From positions 124,001 through 188,000 of the forward strand of contig NZ_QOUX01000026.1 in the NCBI RefSeq assembly GCF_004116265.1: a DNA stretch of 64,000 nucleotides. Direction: 5' to 3'. This stretch comes from Anaerobacillus alkaliphilus (GTDB lineage: Bacteria; Bacillota; Bacilli; Bacillales; Anaerobacillaceae). The position numbers and the translations under genes are program-made. Of the stretch, positions 1-10,100 are shown piece after piece; the stretch's first letter is position 1, and the number at the start of each line of letters is the position of its first letter. The notes under the pieces are model-generated. The model was given only the letters and a program-made list of their open reading frames with translations. It was not told the origin of the DNA and made no database searches.

Positions 1-3000
1 CTTCTACATTTTCGGCATTTACCTGCCCAAAGGACACCTTTGCACCGGACTTGAAGTTACTTCCGTTAATAGTAACAACTGTCCCACCTGAAGCTGGTCC
101 CTCAGCAGGTGAAACTGATGTAACCCTTGGTGCATCATTAATTATCAACTTATGTGGCATTTCAGGTCGTCCATGCCGAACTATAGAGATGCCATCTGTC
201 GCTTCAATATAATACTCAATTCCTGGTGCTTGCATTATTGTACCTTCCAAAGTAAACGCATAGCGATCGCCAGTTGTTTTTACCATGTTTCGTGCAGTAT
301 AGGTTGTTGTTCCAATCTTACGATAAAATAACTGCACATTTTCAACCCTTACATTATCTGTTACATTAGCATGTATTTGTAAAGACATGTTTGCAGTAGC
401 ATTTGTAATGGCAGTATGACTGACAACTGGCGGAACAGTATCAATTGGAGTTGCCGATGCTGTATTGGAGTATTCAGATTCACTCAAGTCCGTTTTAACT
501 ACTGTAAACTTATAATAATAAGTTTTCCCTGGCTCAACATTAGTATCATCATAACTCTTTTGATCTGATGGAATAACAGTTGTATTAACCTTTTCGAAAT
601 TCCCATTTAAAGTATTACTACGATATAAGTTATACCCAGCTAACAAATCAAAATCATCTTGTGTCCAAGTTAAAGTTACTTTCCCTTCATTACCAACAGC
701 CTGTAAATTCATTGCCTCAGTTCCAGAAGTTATGATCTCAAATCTAAATCGTTCTGAGTCATTTCCTGTTACTAGCCAAGGATTATCTGCTGCAACTGCT
801 CCTTGAACACGGAAAAATTGATAGCCGTCACCAGTTAATGAGGAAATTCTAAAATCACCCTGCCAATGCCTTGGTGAAATCCAACCACCATTTACTGGAT
901 TAACCGTATAGTCTGTAGTAGGCATATCTGGACCGAAAGAAACTCTTGGTTGTACAGTTTGTTCCATATCTCTATTAAATAGGACATTAACAGTAATTTC
1001 TTCTGCACCTACTCTAGTTGTTCTTTCTTCAGCCTTTGTCGAAACGTAAATATCCGTAACAAATGGATATGCTTTTTCTGGAGCTTTAGTTAAAATAGGG
1101 TTAAAAACTACTTCCTCCATATTCTTGAAATCGTTAAAATCAACGATAGCTCTATCAATTAAAGTTGTAGAATTGGTACCCCAATAGTTAAAGGACAAGT
1201 ACCTTTTGTACTCTCCGCCTTCTTCACTAATAAACCTCATCCAATTATTAACGTTAGGATCCCACCAACGATTTAAAATAGCATTATTTTGAATGGTAGA
1301 AAGGGCTCCGCTCTCAATAAACTCTATTCGGATCTTGTCAATTTCTTCACGAGTTATTCCAACGCTTTCATTAAACGCTAAAGTGTTTTTAAGAACTGTA
1401 TAACCTTCTTTTCTTAGTAAACCTACTAAATTCAAATCATTTTTGGTTTCTTGTTCAGTTGAAAAACTAAGATTGTATGCGTTACTAAATTGGTTATGGA
1501 ACAAATCTTTAACTGCATTTTGAGGTATTTGTAAAGTATAAGTAGTATTTCCTTTTAAATTTCCTAAAGGTTCTATAATTAGCTTTGTACCTTCAATTTT
1601 TCTACTTTTCAGCGAAATTATATTGTTTTGTTGATCTTTTAACCTGATTAAACCATAATTATCTCCAGGCTGTATTACTTCATTAAAAATAAACTTAATA
1701 TTAGCATCTTGGGGTACATTTATAGCGTTAAATTTCGGTTCAACTGAAACAATTGTCGGTTCATCCATATCTGGTAGAATACCAAACAATGTTTGTACTG
1801 GTATGTTTCGATTAATTGTAGTTAGGTCACCTAATTGACCATTATTATTTTGTCCCCATGAATAGACCTCTCCAGCCTCTCCCACGAGGAAATTATGATA
1901 ATTTCCAGCCGAAATTCTTCCAACCTTATTTATATTTATGTTTGTTGGTATATCTCTAATTGTATACGTCCCATCACCTAATTGGCCTGCTTCATTATAT
2001 CCCCAAGCCCAAACGGTTCCATCACTCTTTTTAGCTATACTGTGATAAATACCTGTGACTACTGACTCAACATTATTAATATTGATCTTAACTGGACTGC
2101 TAAATTGATCCCATATTTGCCCATATCCAATTGCACCAAAGTTATTTTGCCCCCATCCCCATAGGGTACCATCTTTTTTTAAAGCTAATGTAAAATTGTA
2201 TCCAGCAGTAACCGCATTTACTTCAGAAATATTTTTTACTTGAACAGGTATTAGTCGATCAGTTTTGGTACCGTCACCTAGTTGGTTATAACTGTTATTC
2301 CCCCACATCCAAACAGTTCCGTCACTTCTTAAAGCAGCAGTATGAGTTGGACTTAAAGACATTTCTATAACATCTGTTAAATTTTCTACTTGGACGGGAA
2401 ATGATCGATTTATTTTACTACCATCGCCCAATTGACCATAATAATTTTCTCCCCAAGCCCAAACTGTTCCATCATTCCGAAGTACAAAACTATTGCTTTC
2501 ACCTGCATAAACTTTCTTAACATTATCGATATCTACTTGTATTGGTTTGGTTTCAATTCCCCATGTTCTACCATTACCTAATTGCCCATAGTTATTATGT
2601 CCCCAAACCCAAACAGACCCATCATTTCTTAATGCTAATGAATGTCTTCCACCGGCAGAAACATCAATAATATCTACTAAGCCTCTTACTTGGATCGGTG
2701 TACTCCTTCTAGAATTGGTATTATCCCCTAACTGCCCGTATTCATTATCTCCCCATGTCCAAACAGTTCCATCTCCATTTAATGCTATAGAATAACTATC
2801 CCCACCATCTACTTTTTTTGTATTAAAACTTATCTCACTCTCCCAGACTGTTACAATAGCATCAGCTTGAATTGCACCATTTTGGTTTGTTGCAGTAACT
2901 AATGCCGTACCTACGCCTCTTGCTGAAACCAAGCCATTTTGATCTACTGAAACAACTGCTTCATTACTTGAAAACCATAATAAACTTTGATTTGAAGAAT

Positions 3001-6000
3001 TTCCAGGTTGAATAACTGGTGTTAATTGGGTTGGTTCAGATCCTAAAACTAGTCGCAAAAATGTTTGATCAAATCTAATTGAATTTACCGGTACTACAAC
3101 AGATACTACTGCTTCAGCTGTATAACTACCGTCTCTTGTTGTAACCAAAATCGTTGCAGTACCTTCAGATATTCCTGTTACTCTACCATTTTGATCAACC
3201 GAGACTATATCAGGATTACTAGAAGCCCATTCTATCGTCTTATCTGTTGCACCTATTGGTAATACTGTAGCAACTAAAGTTTCTTGTTCCCCACTCGCTA
3301 GTTCTAAGGATTGTTTATTTAAAGTCACACCAACTACTGGTACAACCTCTATCACATCGACCTCTACAGTTGCAATAAATCCACCATCTTCAGTTGTTGC
3401 TGTAATTGTGGCTTTACCTATTTCTAACGGGGTTACTAAACCATTATCATCAACAGAAGCAACATCTGTATCACTTGAGCTCCAATTTACTCGTTGGTTA
3501 GTAGCTTTTTCAGGAGTAATTTTTGCTGCTAATTGAGCCGGTACCCCACCTTCTCCAAGTATTAGCCTATTAGTATTAAGTGTTATTCCTGTGACATAAG
3601 AAACACCTGGCACTTCAATAATATACATACCATTAGAATGAGAATAATCATACCATTGCCCAGAATTCCGATCGATACTAACGTAATTAGCAGGTGAATG
3701 TATTGTACAACCGTTACATCCATATTTGTTATCCGGCTCTCCAACTTTCCAGTTTGTGTAATTTACTTCTTCACCATTAATCCACTCAAAAATACCCTCT
3801 TCTTCAAAGTCGTTCAAACCTATCACAGGGTCCTGGTAAAAATCCCAAAAATTATACTCTGGGTATTTACTTTCAAAAAGATGACGGTCTTGTAAATAGT
3901 TAGACAGATAGGACATAATAAATTGGTTTTCTTCTGCATCATCAATTGTAACTATATGTCCACCTATTTCTTTTGCAAACCTTTGTACTAACTGGAATTC
4001 TCCATCTCTAGGTAAATCAGTAATGTTTGATCTTACAGCAAAATAAGTACTTCCATTTAAATTACTTTTAATGGGAAATACTGTTTGAAACGCCTTATTA
4101 GGGTCAATCCTTGAACCAAATTGCTTCCCACGAGAAACAAAATAGGTTCGATCACCATACTGTTGATCTTTTAATTTATAATTTTTTAGAAAGACATTAT
4201 CCTCTGCCCAAGCAGTATCAAAATACATGAAGTTTGAATCGAACAGGTTTCCTTTTAATTTTCCTCTAAGTCTTAACATCCAAGAAATTGAGGGATTATC
4301 CGAATACCATTCAGTAGTTCCTAAATTATAGAATATAGAATTAGAGGTTTCCTCAGAGTGCACGTACGGTCCGTGCCAAATATCAATCCCTACTACCCCA
4401 TTCTCTAAAAATCTCTTAAACATCATATTAAATAAATCCTGACTAAAATAGCTATGATCAATCTTTTGAACTGCAATATTTGGATTCATAACCTTTGTAT
4501 AATTTAACTCAGCATACCCTCTGTATCTGCCCGAGGCCGATTGATGGTACCTTAAACTCTCAGTCGAATACACCTTCACCTCATGCCCTGGAAACAAACT
4601 ACTTGCAAACATTTCTACCGGATCTTCAGCCGTTCCATTAACGAGGAATTTACCTCTAACCTCAATATATGCCATCGTTTTTTCTGCATATGGATCTTCA
4701 GGTTCACTGCTCCAGAACTGAATTTGTGTTCCTGGTAAAACTGTTACCGTTGCTCCTTCTCTGATTAAGGTTGCATTTGGGACAATCCAATAATTATCTT
4801 TTGTTAAGGTCATGTCCTTATCAATTACACCTGGCAAAATAGTTCCTTTTCTAACTGCAAGTCTAATACCAGTTTGGTAAGTATATGTTTGTGTATCGTT
4901 AGCATCAAAACCATTTCTAGCAGTCATCGTAACATTTATTGGAATGATGTAATCATTTGGTGTATCTGCTGCAATTTTTATTTTAAATGGGTTGTTAACT
5001 CCTACGACAACATCATTCTCATATATTAGACCATTGTCGTCTGTACCGAAGTTTCCTATTGCACCGTAATTAACTGTATCGTTAATAATCGTTGCATAAG
5101 GACTACTAAGTCCGGCTGAAGATACCTTAGTATCAATCTTAACTTCAACATTATCGGCTTTTCCCCAATGGTTTCTAATAACTAATGCAATATCAATCGT
5201 TTCCCCAGCATCAACAACTCCATTTCCGTCGTTACCTTCAGCTATATTGGGGGTGTCAAAAATATAATGTTCTACATAACTCAATTCTGGCTTAGGTGTA
5301 TTGGTTAATGCTTCATAAGCATTGACTGAACGATATTTAATTGGTGGCGACATAGGGTCTGGAGTAATCCCTTGTTTCCAATCGCCTGTAGAGGCTATTT
5401 GCCCCATAATAAATCGTGAAGAATACATCTCTTTATCATTAAATTTTGAGCGAACTAATGCAGCTATAGCAGATACAACTGGTGCTGACATCGATGTCCC
5501 TGACCATTTAGCGTACTGATTATTAGGTAGGGTACTAAATATCTCCACTCCTGGTGCCATAATTTCATATTCACTTGAATTTTGTGGAACTGTGTCCCAA
5601 TTCGAGAATCCAGCCAAATAATCCCCATTCATAGCCGGATGTTGTCTTTCAGCCATTACTCCTAATACCCATGGATATGCTGCTGGATATAAGTTTGCCC
5701 CACGAAGATGTGGTAAGTTTGGTCTAGCATGGTTACCTGCAGAAGCAACTAAAACAGACGTTCCAAATGCAACTTGTAATGCATCTTCCTCTAAAGTTGA
5801 CCTACCATATCCACCAAAACTCATATTAATAATATCGGCACCTTTATCTACTGCATAAAAAATAGCTGCTGCAATGTCTGATGAAGCCAGAATTCCACTT
5901 GACTGAGCGGCTTTCAATGCCATAATTTGTACATTATGGGCAATACCAACCCCACCAATATCATTGTTAGCTTGAGCCGCAATAATACCAGCGACATGCG

Positions 6001-6904
6001 TTCCGTGCCCGTGGTCATCCATTGGATCCCCGTTTCTAGCAACAAAGTTTGCTCCATGGATATCATCCCTAAAACTATTACCATCATTATCTTGACCGTT
6101 CCGGGTCTCAGACGAGTTTACCCACATGTTCCCAACCAAGTCTGGATGCTTATAATCAATTCCAGTATCTATAATAGCAACAACGATATCTCTGTTACCT
6201 CCAGAGTTCATTCCGTTTTCCTCTAAGTAATTCCAAGCTTCTTTGATTCCAGACTTATCTAGATACCATTGTTCAGCTACTTTTGGATCTGTAATGTTAT
6301 CTGGTACTTCCAACTTATCTATCTTTCTAATAAAATCTGGCTCTACGGCTAATATATTGGACTCACCAGACAACTCTTCTATAACTTCTCCTATGTTTGA
6401 CCCTGGCTCTAAAGAAGCACGGTGCCACTTAGAGAGATTTTCTACGGCTTTTACATCACTACTTAATACTCCTAATTTCTCATTTGCACTTTGAGAAAAT
6501 AGTGGTTCTAAATGCAGGACACCATATTGCTTAAATGGTTCTAAGTCAATAGTTGTAGTATAACTACCGCCTCTACTTCTTCTTTGTGGTTCAATTTTAA
6601 CGAGAAGCGTATCCTCTTTAAAACTATAACTTTCTAATTCCTTATTTCTGCTATTCTCATTTTCTTTGAAAGGCTCATATGCCCTCAAACTATCCTTGTA
6701 AATATGATGAGGTCCAAATGATATCTTTGGAACAGGGAGAATAACCTCACCTCCCTCCACACTATCGGGAGGTATTATTTCATCTGATACTTGCATCTCA
6801 AAATCACTAAAATCTTCTCCCGGATATGTATAAGCAATACTAGGGAGTAAAGAAGAAAGCACTAAAAAAAACACATTTAAAACAATAAAAATTTTCCTTT
6901 CCAC
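1..6904 (-). CDS. Secreted multidomain S8 (subtilisin-like) serine protease, C-terminus beyond window
   Basis: I translated this open frame from the minus strand; it has no stop before position 1, so at least 2,300 residues are present and the C-terminus is missing. The GTG start at 6904 follows a good GGAGGG site. A signal peptide (about residues 1-25, MERKIFIVLNVFFLVLSS) and a propeptide-like stretch precede the S8 domain (about 225-510). The catalytic triad is visible: DTGID near 245, HGHGTH near 298 and GTSMSAP near 471. Further on come a beta-rich region, a C-type-lectin-like domain (about 950-1098, with GGHIVTI, WINGEEV and GEPDN), three bacterial Ig-like (Big_2) domains (about 1100-1350), seven RCC1-type repeats with WxWGxNxxGQLG cores (about 1363-1708), an SbsA/Big_5 Ig-like domain, a fibronectin III domain and the beginning of an IPT/TIG domain. 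It is probably an exported or surface-associated protease; the substrate is unknown. Confidence 0.93.
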   Translation of the reverse strand, partial: MERKIFIVLNVFFLVLSSLLPSIAYTYPGEDFSDFEMQVSDEIIPPDSVEGGEVILPVPKISFGPHHIYKDSLRAYEPFKENENSRNKELESYSFKEDTLLVKIEPQRRSRGGSYTTTIDLEPFKQYGVLHLEPLFSQSANEKLGVLSSDVKAVENLSKWHRASLEPGSNIGEVIEELSGESNILAVEPDFIRKIDKLEVPDNITDPKVAEQWYLDKSGIKEAWNYLEENGMNSGGNRDIVVAIIDTGIDYKHPDLVGNMWVNSSETRNGQDNDGNSFRDDIHGANFVARNGDPMDDHGHGTHVAGIIAAQANNDIGGVGIAHNVQIMALKAAQSSGILASSDIAAAIFYAVDKGADIINMSFGGYGRSTLEEDALQVAFGTSVLVASAGNHARPNLPHLRGANLYPAAYPWVLGVMAERQHPAMNGDYLAGFSNWDTVPQNSSEYEIMAPGVEIFSTLPNNQYAKWSGTSMSAPVVSAIAALVRSKFNDKEMYSSRFIMGQIASTGDWKQGITPDPMSPPIKYRSVNAYEALTNTPKPELSYVEHYIFDTPNIAEGNDGNGVVDAGETIDIALVIRNHWGKADNVEVKIDTKVSSAGLSSPYATIINDTVNYGAIGNFGTDDNGLIYENDVVVGVNNPFKIKIAADTPNDYIIPINVTMTARNGFDANDTQTYTYQTGIRLAVRKGTILPGVIDKDMTLTKDNYWIVPNATLIREGATVTVLPGTQIQFWSSEPEDPYAEKTMAYIEVRGKFLVNGTAEDPVEMFASSLFPGHEVKVYSTESLRYHQSASGRYRGYAELNYTKVMNPNIAVQKIDHSYFSQDLFNMMFKRFLENGVVGIDIWHGPYVHSEETSNSIFYNLGTTEWYSDNPSISWMLRLRGKLKGNLFDSNFMYFDTAWAEDNVFLKNYKLKDQQYGDRTYFVSRGKQFGSRIDPNKAFQTVFPIKSNLNGSTYFAVRSNITDLPRDGEFQLVQRFAKEIGGHIVTIDDAEENQFIMSYLSNYLQDRHLFESKYPEYNFWDFYQDPVIGLNDFEEEGIFEWINGEEVNYTNWKVGEPDNKYGCNGCTIHSPANYVSIDRNSGQWYDYSHSNGMYIIEVPGVSYVTGITLNTNRLILGEGGVPAQLAAKITPEKATNQRVNWSSSDTDVASVDDNGLVTPLEIGKATITATTEDGGFIATVEVDVIEVVPVVGVTLNKQSLELASGEQETLVATVLPIGATDKTIEWASSNPDIVSVDQNGRVTGISEGTATILVTTRDGSYTAEAVVSVVVPVNSIRFDQTFLRLVLGSEPTQLTPVIQPGNSSNQSLLWFSSNEAVVSVDQNGLVSARGVGTALVTATNQNGAIQADAIVTVWESEISFNTKKVDGGDSYSIALNGDGTVWTWGDNEYGQLGDNTNSRRSTPIQVRGLVDIIDVSAGGRHSLALRNDGSVWVWGHNNYGQLGNGRTWGIETKPIQVDIDNVKKVYAGESNSFVLRNDGTVWAWGENYYGQLGDGSKINRSFPVQVENLTDVIEMSLSPTHTAALRSDGTVWMWGNNSYNQLGDGTKTDRLIPVQVKNISEVNAVTAGYNFTLALKKDGTLWGWGQNNFGAIGYGQIWDQFSSPVKININNVESVVTGIYHSIAKKSDGTVWAWGYNEAGQLGDGTYTIRDIPTNININKVGRISAGNYHNFLVGEAGEVYSWGQNNNGQLGDLTTINRNIPVQTLFGILPDMDEPTIVSVEPKFNAINVPQDANIKFIFNEVIQPGDNYGLIRLKDQQNNIISLKSRKIEGTKLIIEPLGNLKGNTTYTLQIPQNAVKDLFHNQFSNAYNLSFSTEQETKNDLNLVGLLRKEGYTVLKNTLAFNESVGITREEIDKIRIEFIESGALSTIQNNAILNRWWDPNVNNWMRFISEEGGEYKRYLSFNYWGTNSTTLIDRAIVDFNDFKNMEEVVFNPILTKAPEKAYPFVTDIYVSTKAEERTTRVGAEEITVNVLFNRDMEQTVQPRVSFGPDMPTTDYTVNPVNGGWISPRHWQGDFRISSLTGDGYQFFRVQGAVAADNPWLVTGNDSERFRFEIITSGTEAMNLQAVGNEGKVTLTWTQDDFDLLAGYNLYRSNTLNGNFEKVNTTVIPSDQKSYDDTNVEPGKTYYYKFTVVKTDLSESEYSNTASATPIDTVPPVVSHTAITNATANMSLQIHANVTDNVRVENVQLFYRKIGTTTYTARNMVKTTGDRYAFTLEGTIMQAPGIEYYIEATDGISIVRHGRPEMPHKLIINDAPRVTSVSPAEGPASGGTVVTINGSNFKSGAKVSFGQVNAENVE

Positions 6905-7139
6905 AGGATTCCCTCCAATTTTCTTCCATAATTTATCAAATATATCCAAAAGTTATTATACCATTACTTTCCACTTTAATAATAGATTCAAATTGTGACT
7001 TTAGTACTGTTTCTTACAAATATCGTCATTTAATTTACCAAAATCTGAAGTTTTTTTACTTTTTATTGAAATTTTATTATAAAATACATTTGATACTATA
7101 ATCTAAAAGAACTATATACTTAGAAAGGTGTGTAAAAAC
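6905..7139. promoter_or_regulatory. Divergent promoter region between the two protease genes
   Basis: This AT-rich 235-bp gap separates the two divergently read protease genes. A TATAAT lies at 6955-6960 on the minus strand, about 50 bp before the GTG start, and another lies at 7097-7102 on the plus strand, about 38 bp before the ATG at 7140. Neither has a convincing -35 hexamer at 16-18 bp, so the exact promoters are uncertain. Confidence 0.4.
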
Positions 7140-10100
7140 ATGTCTAGTACTACAAAGAGGCTATTATTGGTTTTATTTATCTTTACTTTTTTTACCTCAT
7201 CATTTTTACCTAGTCTTGTAGTTGCCAATACAAATGAGCAGCCTTCTCTCAATGGAAGCCAAATTTCAACTAATATTGAAAATTCGTTAGTAGAAAAAAG
7301 AGAAAGAGATAAAACAAATAGTAGGAGTAACTTAAGGAAGAGTGAGAAGAATTTAGAACATATTACAACTGCAGAAATAGAAGAATTTTATAGTAATAGA
7401 ATGCGCCCAAGCAATAATCCAGCGGTCGAATCCACTCCCAATCCAGAAACTAATGAATATATCGTTACATATAGACAAAATACTAACATTAGCAATCTAA
7501 GACAAAAACACCAGCTAAAAACCAAAAAGAGGTTACCCCTAATTAATGCTGAGTTAGTAGAATTACCAAAAGGGTTGCAACAGAAAAATGAGGTGCTAGC
7601 TAATCTAAAAAGAGATGCTTCAGTTTTATCGGTTCAACCTAACTATAAGTACTACTCGTCATCAGTGACTCCTAATGATCCTCTTTTTAAAGAACAGTGG
7701 GGACTAAATAATATTGGCCAAGGAATTATGGGGAAGAAGGGAACTCCTAACATTGATATTGATGCATTAGAAGCTTGGGAGATTACTAGAGGAAACAGCG
7801 ATATTATAGTTGCTGTTATTGACAGTGGTATTGACATTAATCATCCTGATCTAAAAAATAATATATGGAAAAATCCAAACGAATTACTAAATCAAAAAGA
7901 CAACGATAATAATGGATTTATAGATGATACTAACGGTTGGAATTTTTACGATCAGAATAATAAAGTATTTAATGCTTTTCACGGTGATGATCACGGAACA
8001 CATGTTGCAGGGATTATTGCTGCATCAACAAATAATAATATTGGAATAAGTGGTATCGCTCCAAATGTCAAAATTATGCCCCTAAAAATAATTGGGCCAA
8101 ATGGTGGTGATACAGCAAGTGCCATTCAAGCGATTGAGTATGCTACAAAAATGGGAGCTCATATCATAAATGCAAGTTGGGGCGGCAGGGCTTATGACCA
8201 TGCTTTAAAAGAGGCAATTGAAAAATCTGGCCTTTTGTTTGTTGCTGCAGCTGGTAACAACGGTCAAAACAGCGATACTTCACCTGTTTATCCAGCAAGT
8301 TTTGATAGTAACAACATTATTTCTGTAGCTGCAGTTGATAACAATGGAAATAAAGCTACATTCTCAAACTTTGGAAGTAGTGTGGACATAGCTGCACCGG
8401 GGGTTAACATCTTAAGTACAGTTCCATATTCTCAACAAGCTGGAGCAGCTGCAGAAATTTACACCAACAAATTCAAGGCTATTTACAATGGATTTGGTTT
8501 TGAGAATATTAATGATGTTGCCAAACGCCAAGACGCTTTTAATAAAGCAATGAAGTTTTTAGATGCAACTACAAATAGCAAAATATTATTAATACAGGAC
8601 GATGAATCAGATACTAGCTTAACTAACTATCTAACTATTTATCAATACCTTTTGAACAATGCAAAGTACACTTATTCAACTATAACTCTCAAAACAGATG
8701 AAGATGGCCCTAATACGACTATTCTTCAAAATTACGATATAGTTATTTGGTTTACCGGAGATGGATTTGGTTTTAATAAAACTACAATAACCTCCAATGA
8801 CCAGAATTCCCTTACACAATTTTTAAATTTAGGAGGAAAACTTCTCTTAACAGGGCCTGATCTCCTTTATGGTATTGAAGAAACCGACTTTGTAACAAAT
8901 ATTCTTAAGCTACAGGTATTAGGCGAAGGAAATTCAAGAGATTTATTAGGTGTATCTGGTACCATATATGAGAATAGTAGTTACCCATTAAAGAAACATG
9001 ATTTTGTAGATTATATAACTTCTAGAGATACGAATACTACTAAAGTGAATTTAGTATATCCTGGGCAATCAAATTATGATCAAGCTTACTCATACTATAA
9101 TGGGACTTCAATGGCGGCACCACATGTTGCTGGAACAGCAGCCTTAATAAAAAGTCTACATCCTAGTATCAAACCCGAAGAAACAATTGAATTAGTTAAG
9201 AAGTCAGGAAAGTATGTTTCATCTTTAGAAGGATTAGTATCTAGCAGCAAAGTAGTAAGTGCTTATAATTCACTTAAAGCCAATGCTTCTCAGGTTAAGC
9301 ATGATATACCTGGAATACCCGTAGAAAGTGAAATAATTGAAGGACAATTAGATAATAATAATAACTCTGATGATGTCTATTCAATTATGTTAAATAAAGG
9401 ACAAAAACTTCAATTATCATTAACGGGCGACACCGGAACTGACTTTGACTTATATTTATTCAATCCACAGTCAAAAACAGTTCATTTAAGTGAAGGAATT
9501 ATTGCATATTCAGAAAATCCTAATACATCAAATGAAAAGATTACATTCATTGCTAAAGAGAATGGATTATACTTTATTAATATTTTCGCCTATTCCGGAA
9601 CAGGTAATTATACACTAAGTATTGGACTAGAGGATCAGGTTTACGGAGCAGGAGTTTATGAAGAAAACCATCCAGGTTTAATCTATAAAGGTATTTGGTC
9701 TGAAATTAGCGATTCAGCGTATTCTTTGGGTAGCGCGAAGATCCTTAACTCTAATGGTAGTGTTGAATTTACATTTGTAGGTAGTGAGATTGAATGGATT
9801 GGCTTTAAAAATAACCAACAAGGTGTAGCAAACGTGTATATAAATGGGGAATTAGTTGCCACACCGAGTCTTTATGCTAATGGACTTAAACCACAAGAAA
9901 CAATATTTAAATATTCAATGGCTTTTGGAGTGCATACAATAAAAATAGAATGGACAGGGAAAAGTGACCTAGTTGGGAAAAAAAATGAGGCAAGTGTCAA
10001 TATTGACAAATTTGTTGTAACTATAAAACCAAGTCCACCATCTGAGCTTCGCGCTAAACCTAATTTTTCTAGCGTTGATCTTTCTTGGGAGGTAAATACT

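Noticed and set aside
3698-6494. Plus-strand frames of 65-99 codons across the first 6.9 kb
   Set aside because: They lie opposite the intact protease frame and have no start context; their predicted peptides show no domain.
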